From Thiotrichales bacterium (lineage in GTDB: Bacteria > Pseudomonadota > Gammaproteobacteria > UWMA-0217), in the NCBI GenBank assembly GCA_024763135.1, contig JANTGD010000242.1, positions 1-5,859 on the forward strand: a stretch of 5,859 nt of DNA. The letters run 5' to 3'. Shown piece by piece: positions 1 through 4,990 of the stretch. The translations under genes were made by a program, and so were the position numbers. Numbering within the stretch: the first letter of the stretch is position 1; each line of letters opens with the position of its first letter. Under the pieces are notes generated by a model. It was not told the origin of the DNA, did not search any database, and saw only the letters and a program-made list of their open reading frames with translations.

Positions 1-581
1 ACCACCGCGAGCCAGATTTTAAAAGGTGTGACAGGTAGATAAGGTGAAATCTGTTGATCGGGCAATAGCGGCAGAATGACCCCGGATAATAATAGAAATT
101 TTGCCAGCGTCGGAATTTCCTGAGGGTCGATTTTCTCCACCAGAAGATGCGTTTTTTTGCGTGCGCTGAGGGTGAATACAACCGCCACAAATATAAGGAT
201 CAGAAACCAAGGTGGTTGTTGTACCACCATCGGCCCATAGCTATAGACGATCAATGCAACCAGTGATTGCAGCAGTCCATAGTGTCCCAATTGCAGTTTT
301 TGAAAATAGAATAATGCCAACAAAAGCCAGAGTCCGAAAAGGCCCGCGAGATAGAGGCGTAGACTGGGATCGAGACGGTAGAAAAGGTATCCGAGAATGG
401 CGATAAAGGTGAAAGTGCGGCTGGTTCCAAAACTGAGTTTTGCCTGTGTTTTCTTCTCTTGATTACGCTCCAGGATATATTCACGAAATTCCAGACCGGT
501 GAGAAAGCCGAACAAAGCGACAAAAATCAGCTGAAACCAGGATTGGTTGATCAGGTCGGTCATAAGGTGTGCAGTGTGCAT
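1..581 (-). CDS. MgtC/DUF4010-family integral membrane protein (partial, C-terminus off window)
   Basis: The reading frame is open from an ATG at 581 to the left edge (193 complete codons), so the C-terminal part is missing. Hydrophobic segments lie at about residues 14-30, 55-68, 77-93, 104-120, 124-138 and 160-173, consistent with an inner-membrane protein. Near the N-terminus, FGFLTGLEFRE (residues 24-34) resembles the G-x-x-x-GLER core of MgtC/SapB proteins. The stretch PLLPDQQISPYLPVTPFKIW (171-190) resembles the start of the DUF4010 domain that follows MgtC domains in many bacteria. The family role is poorly defined; MgtC relatives are linked to growth under magnesium limitation or stress. 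The ATG at 581 has AAGG about 8 nt upstream; a second in-frame ATG at 563 lacks a ribosome binding site, so 581 is preferred. It lies 73 bp behind the 101-residue gene on the same strand, and a hairpin occupies that gap. Family call is from motif memory; moderately sure. Confidence 0.72.
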   Translation of the reverse strand, partial: MHTAHLMTDLINQSWFQLIFVALFGFLTGLEFREYILERNQEKKTQAKLSFGTSRTFTFIAILGYLFYRLDPSLRLYLAGLFGLWLLLALFYFQKLQLGHYGLLQSLVALIVYSYGPMVVQQPPWFLILIFVAVVFTLSARKKTHLLVEKIDPQEIPTLAKFLLLSGVILPLLPDQQISPYLPVTPFKIWLAV

Positions 582-614
582 GTACGGCCTTGGGAATTTT
601 CAAACCACAGGGTG

Positions 615-641
615 GCCCGACACTTTCGGCAGCCGTCGGGC
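615..641 (-). repeat. Intergenic hairpin between the 101-residue gene and the MgtC-like gene
   Basis: GCCCGAC (615-621) and GTCGGGC (635-641) form a perfect 7-bp GC-rich stem around a 13-nt loop. It sits 14 bp past the stop codon of the upstream gene. Read on the minus strand, the stem is followed by CACCCTGTGGTTTG with no U-run, so it is not a canonical intrinsic terminator. It may instead protect the 3' end of the upstream transcript or reduce read-through into the membrane-protein gene. Confidence 0.5.
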
Positions 642-654
642 ATGGGGCGAAAGG

Positions 655-960
655 TCAGTGCGCACAAGTTTCGATGTAGCGCTGAAACTGTTTCAATTCG
701 GACTCGATAATTTCTCGCCACTGGGGATCATCGACGGAGGCCTGTAGCGCAAAACTCACGCGTTGCCCATCGATATGTGTGGTGGTGAGGCTGTCATTGA
801 ATTTGAGCACCTTGCAGTGCGCGCCATCGAGGAGAAACTGAATGACGCCTGCGACGTCTTCCTCGTGTTCGATGCTCACATGCGCAATGCCATGACAGCG
901 CGCCATTGCATCGATCAGGGCACCCTTATCGTATTCCAGGGAAATGTGAAAGGATTGCAT
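655..960 (-). CDS. Unrecognised 101-residue protein, third gene of the phosphorylase/PRPP synthetase operon
   Basis: I do not recognise this protein with confidence. Reality is supported by a near-perfect Shine-Dalgarno (AAAGGAGG, 971-978 on the complement) 10 nt before the ATG, a start only 5 bp after the preceding stop, and continuous same-strand context. It is soluble in character, with no signal peptide or membrane segment. The first half alternates short hydrophobic strands (FHISLEY, AHVSIEH, GVIQFLL) with a helix (KGALIDAMARC). The C-terminus is a probable amphipathic helix (DPQWREIIESELKQFQRYIE, 78-97). Histidines and cysteines cluster at H5, C23, H24, H28, H32, H48 and C49, which could bind metal, but this is speculation. 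The strand-turn-strand layout with a final helix loosely recalls the small DUF2218 fold; I give that low weight. Its position suggests a role with the two nucleotide enzymes ahead of it. Confidence 0.75.
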   Translation of the reverse strand: MQSFHISLEYDKGALIDAMARCHGIAHVSIEHEEDVAGVIQFLLDGAHCKVLKFNDSLTTTHIDGQRVSFALQASVDDPQWREIIESELKQFQRYIETCAH

Positions 961-965
961 GTGGT

Positions 966-1868
966 TTAGACCTCCTTTGCGAGAATCGTTTGTTGCAGCG
1001 CATCGGCGAGTTGGGTGGCCAGCGACACGGCATTGGTGGCATGTGGTATCGAGTCACAGCTCCAAATCTGCCGGACCCCGGCTTGTTCGAGTTCCGCCAG
1101 CGCATCCCCCACGAACAGCGCATGCGTGACCAAAACGGAAATGGATGCAGGTGCAAAGGGGTGCAGTGCGCGAGCAGCCTGAAGCAAGGTTTGGCCAGTG
1201 CTGGCGACGTCATCGACCAGCACAATGTGGCGTTGGGAATAATCGCGCTGGGGCAGGTGAATTTCGACCTGCCGATCACCCAAACGCTTTTTTGCGCCAA
1301 CGGCGTAATCCCAGTGGTCGTGCGCAGCAATTGCCGCCACCCATTGCTCTGATTCGCTGTCGGGGCCGACTAAAAACGGATGTTCCACCTCTCGCCGCAG
1401 AAAAGCTGCCATCGGTGCGGTCGCTGTGAGATTGATGGCCTGGTGTACCGGAATCGCGTCGGAAAGACGATGGATGCGATGGAGATGCGCATCGACCGTC
1501 AATACATTATCGAAATAATTCGCAAGCCATTGACCGATGATGCGTTGGCTCACAACCTCTCCTGGATGAAAGGCGGTGTCCTGGCGCATGTAGCAAAGGT
1601 AAGGGGCAATCAAGGACACTGTCTGCGCGCCCGCCTCGCGCGCTCCCTGGGCCGCCAGCATCAGTTCGATCAGTTTTGCGTTGGGCTGATGCAGACTGCG
1701 ACACAGTATGACGTGACGCGGGATGGTTGCGGGTAAAGTTACCAGGACTTCTGCATCGGGAAACGAATGCAGCTTTAGCGTTTCCGCAGGTAATTTTGCT
1801 GCTTCTGCCAAGCGCTGTGTTTGTGGCACATAATCGGGGAAGGCAATCAGTTTTGTTTGAGTGTGCAT
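966..1868 (-). CDS. prs: Ribose-phosphate pyrophosphokinase (PRPP synthetase) homologue
   Basis: PRPP synthetases transfer pyrophosphate from ATP to ribose-5-phosphate, giving PRPP and AMP in the cytoplasm. At 300 residues it is slightly shorter than housekeeping Prs (about 310-315). Visible family elements, in order: SFPDAEVLVTLP (35-46) for the F-x-D-x-E ATP/subunit loop; IAPYLCYMRQD with PGE (87-104) for the adenine-binding region; VDAHLHR (125-131); VGPDSESEQW (167-176); KKR in the flexible catalytic loop (193-195); the PRPP-binding loop VDDVASTGQTL (218-228); and THALF (248-252). All main catalytic elements are kept, so it is probably active. The PRPP loop has Gln where housekeeping enzymes have a second Gly, and the KKR loop and HLHR motif look more archaeal than E. 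coli-like, so I read it as a divergent second copy. Its ATG directly follows the phosphorylase TAA, with CAGGA about 9 nt upstream, implying translational coupling. A phosphoribosyltransferase-like activity on another substrate is possible. Confidence 0.9.
   Translation of the reverse strand: MHTQTKLIAFPDYVPQTQRLAEAAKLPAETLKLHSFPDAEVLVTLPATIPRHVILCRSLHQPNAKLIELMLAAQGAREAGAQTVSLIAPYLCYMRQDTAFHPGEVVSQRIIGQWLANYFDNVLTVDAHLHRIHRLSDAIPVHQAINLTATAPMAAFLRREVEHPFLVGPDSESEQWVAAIAAHDHWDYAVGAKKRLGDRQVEIHLPQRDYSQRHIVLVDDVASTGQTLLQAARALHPFAPASISVLVTHALFVGDALAELEQAGVRQIWSCDSIPHATNAVSLATQLADALQQTILAKEV
971..978 (-). promoter_or_regulatory. Near-consensus ribosome binding site for the 101-residue gene
   Basis: AAAGGAGG on the minus strand lies inside the last codons of the PRPP synthetase-like gene, 10 nt before the ATG at 960. 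It is the strongest Shine-Dalgarno in the window and fixes the start of the small gene. It implies the product is made in quantity relative to its operon partners. Confidence 0.8.
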
Positions 1869-3383
1869 TTAGCTGGTTCCTGCCATGCCTATGGTATAGC
1901 CATTGTTTTCCTCAGTGGCATGTACCGCAAACTGAAAGTCTGCGGCAAATTCCGCGTAGACCGAGTAAAGTGGCTCATCTTTGCTGACGCGGTCATGTAA
2001 TTTCTTGTGCAGATCTATTCCGGCAGACTTGTCCATTGGCGCGCCTGCAAGCCGCGCGATATGGGCGATTTGCAGATTGTCGATAGCCGTTACCATGCCA
2101 TCGGCGGGTGCTAACACTTGATGTTCGAGTTTGGCCGGGTCAGGTGGAAATGCATGTGCGCCTTGTGCTGCAATAATATCCTGCATCTTATGCAGAGCGC
2201 GACCGGACTCGAGCAAATCCCGCGCGAGATGATAGCCTTGTCCGCCGCGTACATCGGGGTCGAATTCGAGGATGCGCCCGGCCAGTTGCAGCGCCTTTTC
2301 TTTCAGGTCCAATGGTGCGCGTGGATCGTTTTCGAGTACCCGCATGACATCTCGTGCTTCCAGCGCCGGTCCAATGCCATGCCCGATTGGTTGGCTGCCA
2401 TCGGTGATGACGACTTCTAGTTGTAGACCTGCGCGATCGCCCACGTATTCAAATAGTTTTCGCAGCCGCAGCGCTTCAGCCTGGGTATGGACTTTGGCAC
2501 TGGGGCCTACGGGAATATCAATCAACAGATGGGTAGAGCCAGCCGCGATTTTTTTGGACAGGATCGAGGCGATCATCTGCCCCTTGGAATCCATCGCCAG
2601 CGGGCGTTCCACAGAGATCAAAATATCATCCACAGGGGCCAGGCGTGCAGTGCCTCCCCAGGCCAGGAAGCCGCGTTGGTGGTTTACGATTTCACGCAAT
2701 TTGTCCAGATCCAGATTGACACGCGCGAGCACCTCCATGGTATCTGCGGTGCCTGCGGGAGAAGTAATGGCACGGGATGAAGTTTTAGGCATGAGCATGC
2801 CATGAGCCGCAACGATTGGCACGATGATCATGGTGGTTCGGTTGCCCGGAATGCCGCCAATGCAGTGCTTATCGACCACCAAAGGCTCGCCCCAGTTCAG
2901 GCGCTCACCGGTCTCGACCATGGCCTGTGTGAGATAGAGCATCTCCTCTCGTTCCATGCCGGATTCTGCGCAACCGACCAGAAACGCCGCAATTTCAATT
3001 TTTGAGTAGCGGTTACGCACGATGTCTTCGCAGATTTTAAGAAAGTCCGCCTGTGACAAGCGCTCGCCTGCGATTTTTGCGTGCACCGCGCGTAACGATT
3101 GTGGCGGTGTCGCATGATCGATAAATACCGGCGTGCGTTCCTTTTGACCGAACTGGGCGAAGGTCTGTTCGCTCAAACCCAGTTCGTCGGGTGCAACGAG
3201 TGAATCGTCATCAACAATATTAAGTACCGCGATGGCAGGCGGGCGATCCTCGCCATCCTTGATTTCGATTTTATTCAGGGCCTGGAAACCTTCACTGCGA
3301 TACAGCGGACAGTCACGGTGCAGGTACGCAACATTTTCCTTGTAGGTATCGATGGCCACTTGACGTAGCTTCAGAGGTGTCAT
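1869..3383 (-). CDS. Type 2 thymidine phosphorylase family protein (archaeal AMP/NMP phosphorylase-like)
   Basis: This enzyme belongs to the glycosyltransferase family 3-like nucleoside phosphorylases. At 504 residues it matches the long type 2 group rather than E. coli-type DeoA (about 440); databases often label it deoA. Characterised archaeal members phosphorolyse AMP, CMP or UMP to the base and ribose-1,5-bisphosphate rather than acting on thymidine. Visible features are an extra N-terminal domain (about 1-95), a helical domain (about 96-165), the phosphate/substrate core with DKHCIGGIPGN (171-181) and KTSSRAITSPAGTADTMEVL (200-219), then GGTARLAPVDD (243-253), DIPVGPSAKV (289-298), ITDGSQPIGHGIGP (326-339), GGQG (380-383), and a C-terminal PYNP_C-like domain (about 425-500). 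The core is intact, so it should be active. The ATG at 3383 is fixed by an in-frame TAG 6 nt upstream, although the Shine-Dalgarno there is poor. It heads a tight operon with a PRPP synthetase homologue. Substrate (AMP versus thymidine) is inferred from the subtype. Confidence 0.92.
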   Translation of the reverse strand: MTPLKLRQVAIDTYKENVAYLHRDCPLYRSEGFQALNKIEIKDGEDRPPAIAVLNIVDDDSLVAPDELGLSEQTFAQFGQKERTPVFIDHATPPQSLRAVHAKIAGERLSQADFLKICEDIVRNRYSKIEIAAFLVGCAESGMEREEMLYLTQAMVETGERLNWGEPLVVDKHCIGGIPGNRTTMIIVPIVAAHGMLMPKTSSRAITSPAGTADTMEVLARVNLDLDKLREIVNHQRGFLAWGGTARLAPVDDILISVERPLAMDSKGQMIASILSKKIAAGSTHLLIDIPVGPSAKVHTQAEALRLRKLFEYVGDRAGLQLEVVITDGSQPIGHGIGPALEARDVMRVLENDPRAPLDLKEKALQLAGRILEFDPDVRGGQGYHLARDLLESGRALHKMQDIIAAQGAHAFPPDPAKLEHQVLAPADGMVTAIDNLQIAHIARLAGAPMDKSAGIDLHKKLHDRVSKDEPLYSVYAEFAADFQFAVHATEENNGYTIGMAGTS

Positions 3384-3439
3384 GGTCTATGTCTGCTTGG
3401 TTTGATCAGCGGATAGCATAGGAAAGATCTAGACGCTGT

Positions 3440-3461
3440 GGCTGTCTCCTAAGTGACAGCC
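3440..3461 (-). repeat. Leader hairpin or operator upstream of the phosphorylase gene
   Basis: GGCTGTC (3440-3446) and GACAGCC (3455-3461) form a perfect 7-bp inverted repeat with an 8-nt centre. In the minus-strand transcript the loop reads ACUUAGGA, which contains a Shine-Dalgarno-like AGGA. It lies about 57 nt before the start codon and downstream of the predicted transcription start, so it would be in the mRNA leader. It could be an RNA stem-loop or a dyad protein-binding site; no U-run follows, so it is not a classical terminator. Confidence 0.5.
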
Positions 3462-3481
3462 TGCAGGGATTGGCTTGCGCG

Positions 3482-3490
3482 ATAATAACA
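3482..3490 (-). promoter_or_regulatory. Candidate extended -10 promoter for the phosphorylase operon
   Basis: On the minus strand TGTTATTAT gives an extended -10 (TG-N-TATTAT, 5 of 6 to TATAAT). A possible -35, TCGACA (3507-3512), sits 19 bp upstream, longer than ideal, but extended -10 promoters depend less on the -35. The predicted start is near 3475, giving a leader of about 92 nt before the phosphorylase ATG. It is the best promoter-like match in this gap for the operon. Confidence 0.45.
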
Positions 3491-3497
3491 ATGTGTT

Positions 3498-3515
3498 ACT
3501 TCGGTTTGTCGAAGT
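3498..3515. promoter_or_regulatory. Inverted repeat overlapping the -35 region of the phosphorylase promoter
   Basis: ACTTCG (3498-3503) and CGAAGT (3510-3515) are perfect 6-bp arms separated by 6 bp, an 18-bp dyad. It covers the candidate -35 of the minus-strand promoter, where a repressor would block RNA polymerase. No regulator gene lies in the window, and short palindromes arise by chance, so the operator reading is tentative. Confidence 0.35.
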
Positions 3516-3581
3516 CCATGCGTTGGTTACGATTCAGCTAACCTTTGAACGGCCTCATCTCTGCATTAAAAATTGGTCATT

Positions 3582-3623
3582 GACAGGTGTAAACGCACAG
3601 TTTTTGTCTTGATCTCACCTGTC
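3582..3623 (-). repeat. Inverted repeat downstream of the universal stress protein gene
   Basis: GACAGGTG (3582-3589) and CACCTGTC (3616-3623) form perfect 8-bp arms around a 26-nt centre, about 50 bp after the stress-protein stop. On the minus strand the stem is followed 9 nt later by a run of five T (3568-3572). This could be a weak transcription terminator for the stress-protein gene, but the long loop and displaced T-run are atypical. A regulatory dyad is the alternative. Confidence 0.4.
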
Positions 3624-3672
3624 TCAGGGGCAATCTGAAAAGTGACGTTATTTTTGACAACTCGCTCAGTCG

Positions 3673-4104
3673 TTACATGCGTTGATGTTTTCCCGGATGA
3701 TGGGATTCGATCAAGGGGACGACCATGACCGGTTTGCATGCCAGTGAGAGGACGGCGCTGGTGGTGCTGCCGACATAGATGCGTTCCACGGTGGGTCGTT
3801 TACGGCGCCCCAACAAAATAAGATCAATCGGCTCTGCGCCCGCAGTTTCAATAATCTTATCTTCGGGAATGCCTTGTTCGATACGCTGCATACTCAGCGT
3901 GACGCCAGCCAGATCATGCTGCACGATTTCATCCAGTCGCTGTCGCACCCAATGCAGATTTTTTGCTTTGGGAACGGCCACATGCAGTAGCGCGATCGTA
4001 TAGCGACACTGTTTAGCCAGTTGCGCGGAGTAAAGGGCTAGCTCCCGACTACCGGATTCCAGATCGAGACAGAGTAATAGGGTGGACGGCGTGGGTTGCG
4101 TCAT
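3673..4104 (-). CDS. Universal stress protein (UspA) family protein
   Basis: A single Usp domain of 143 residues, the usual length. The first beta strand STLLLCLDLESGSRELALYSAQLA (7-30) and the following strand TIALLHVAV (36-44) match the Usp Rossmann-like fold. The C-terminal part IDLILLGRRKRPTVERIYVGSTTSAVL (93-119) followed by CKPVMVVP (123-130) matches the ATP-binding end of the family. The usual G-2x-G-9x-G-S/T motif reads G99-RR-K102-9x-G112-S113, so the middle glycine is replaced by lysine, which may weaken ATP binding. The start at 4104 has GGAG about 9 nt upstream. The frame stays open to an ATG at 4212, but that extension lacks the fold and a ribosome binding site. Usp proteins are cytoplasmic and typically accumulate in stress or stationary phase. 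It is 289 bp upstream of the phosphorylase gene on the same strand, probably as a separate transcript. Confidence 0.88.
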   Translation of the reverse strand: MTQPTPSTLLLCLDLESGSRELALYSAQLAKQCRYTIALLHVAVPKAKNLHWVRQRLDEIVQHDLAGVTLSMQRIEQGIPEDKIIETAGAEPIDLILLGRRKRPTVERIYVGSTTSAVLSLACKPVMVVPLIESHHPGKHQRM

Positions 4105-4170
4105 GAGATTTCTCCAATCGCACTGCTCAATAGAGGCGTTATTGGCAGCCCTGGGTGGCCGAATAATGCC

Positions 4171-4199
4171 ATTTTGTGCAGGATATCGGGCTGCGTCAA
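4171..4199 (-). promoter_or_regulatory. Candidate promoter of the universal stress protein gene
   Basis: On the minus strand TTGACG (4194-4199) matches 5 of 6 positions of the -35 consensus, and CAAAAT (4171-4176) matches 4 of 6 at -10, with a 17-bp spacer. It lies about 65 bp upstream of the ATG at 4104. The -10 is imperfect, so the assignment is moderate. Confidence 0.4.
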
Positions 4200-4319
4200 T
4201 CAGGGCGCACAATCAGGAGACAGTTTGTGGTGTGGTTGTCGCGTAACAGGGTGTCAAAAAAATCACCGTTAAGCAGAAGGCAGGGTCGAAAATCAGCGAC
4301 ACAGCGCAAAGTGCAGGTA

Positions 4320-4847
4320 ATGCACGCATGTCGTGAGTTGTTTTTTTACGCGGGAGCGAGCTGCCGAAGACTTTTTCAACAAGCTGCCAAGACACCGCGG
4401 TTAACACAGATTTATCTGGCCCCGGCCGCGGGAGAGCCGATGCAGTCGGTAGCGAGCGCGAAGGTACTTGCAGGGCAGGGGTTGCAGGGCGATCGCTATG
4501 CATTGGCGTGCGGACATTGGCACACGGTGGAGTCCTGCGAGATTACCCTACTGACGGAGTATGAATGGCAGCGGATGCAACGGCGCATGCATGGAACCTT
4601 GTCTGAGGGTGTGCATCGCCGCAATCTTGTCGTTCAGGGGATTAAGCCACGCCAGCTGCGTCAGCGTTCCCTACAGATTGGCCACGCGGTCTTGAGCTAC
4701 CAGCGTCCCCGTCCACCGTGTGGGTACATCGATCAGCTGACGGGACTGCGCCTTGCCAAGGCGATGGGACGCGATAGCGGGGCGTGCTTCAAGGTCATAC
4801 GGGGCGGCGTCATCCGCGTCGGTGAGCGCATCAAGCTCCTGAGCTGA
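4320..4847 (+). CDS. MOSC-domain-containing protein
   Basis: The core from about residue 28 to the end matches small stand-alone MOSC proteins, a domain shared with the C-terminus of molybdenum-cofactor sulfurase. Characterised members (YiiM, YcbX, mARC) handle Moco or N-hydroxylated compounds. Visible hallmarks are IYLAPAAGEPMQSV (31-44), GQGLQGDRYA (52-61), EITLLTEYEW (74-83), LSEGVHRRNLVVQG (94-107), and RPRPPCGYID (129-138) with the conserved Cys134 expected for this fold; the end RGGVIRVGERIKLL (161-174) is also typical. The exact substrate is unknown. Start choice: ATG at 4320 gives 175 residues, with AGG only a few bases upstream. The frame remains open to an ATG at 4176, but that leader is basic and unlike the family. 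Even with the 4320 start there is an unusual cysteine-containing N-terminal stretch (1-27) before the domain. It is divergent from the stress-protein gene, with 215 bp between starts. Confidence 0.85.
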   Translation: MHACRELFFYAGASCRRLFQQAAKTPRLTQIYLAPAAGEPMQSVASAKVLAGQGLQGDRYALACGHWHTVESCEITLLTEYEWQRMQRRMHGTLSEGVHRRNLVVQGIKPRQLRQRSLQIGHAVLSYQRPRPPCGYIDQLTGLRLAKAMGRDSGACFKVIRGGVIRVGERIKLLS

Positions 4848-4900
4848 ACTCAGCCAAAGAGTACAGTCGCAGCGCTGCTCAATCTGCTGATTGATTGATA

Positions 4901-4920
4901 TATATCCATTCACAGATATA
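4901..4920. promoter_or_regulatory. Dyad TATATC-N8-GATATA over the adaptor promoter
   Basis: TATATC (4901-4906) and GATATA (4915-4920) are perfect 6-bp arms with an 8-bp centre. The dyad spans the -35 hexamer (4909-4914) of the predicted promoter, a position typical of repressor operators in efflux operons. No regulator gene is visible in the window, and AT-rich arms can arise by chance, so this is tentative. Confidence 0.4.
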
Positions 4921-4936
4921 CGTAGCAACATATACT
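4909..4936 (+). promoter_or_regulatory. Sigma-70-type promoter of the efflux adaptor gene
   Basis: TTCACA (4909-4914, 5 of 6 to TTGACA) and TATACT (4931-4936, 5 of 6 to TATAAT) are separated by 16 bp. Transcription would begin near 4943, giving a leader of about 48 nt. This is the best-matching -35/-10 pair in the window and sits in the gap between the MOSC and adaptor genes, so the adaptor is probably transcribed independently. Confidence 0.55.
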
Positions 4937-4990
4937 GCGCCGCAAACGAACGACATGACCCGGGAATTTCCCAGCGAACGAGGTAAAACA

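Noticed and set aside
906..1352. Plus-strand 148-residue open frame
   Set aside because: It lies opposite the PRPP synthetase homologue, has no recognisable motif, and is a shadow of a clearly coding strand.
2272..2805. Plus-strand 177-residue open frame
   Set aside because: It is antisense to the phosphorylase core, with Ser/Arg-rich low-complexity composition typical of a shadow frame.
3580..3608. Perfect TTGACA (3580-3585) on the plus strand as a promoter
   Set aside because: No reasonable -10 at 16-18 bp, and no plus-strand gene follows before 4320.
4105..4212. N-terminal extension of the universal stress protein to an upstream ATG
   Set aside because: The Usp fold starts just after the ATG at 4104, which has a good Shine-Dalgarno; the extension has neither fold nor ribosome site.
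4213..4503. Minus-strand 96-residue open frame with a hydrophobic C-terminus
   Set aside because: It lies largely opposite the MOSC gene, lacks a ribosome binding site and matches no family; its hydrophobic end falls in the non-coding gap.
4843..4857. Small stem at the end of the MOSC gene (CTGAG-N5-CTCAG) as a terminator
   Set aside because: Only 5 bp of stem and no T-run, so too weak to call.
4962..4972. GGGAATTTCCC palindrome in the leader of the adaptor gene
   Set aside because: Short, with no loop to form RNA structure; not distinguishable from chance without comparison to relatives.
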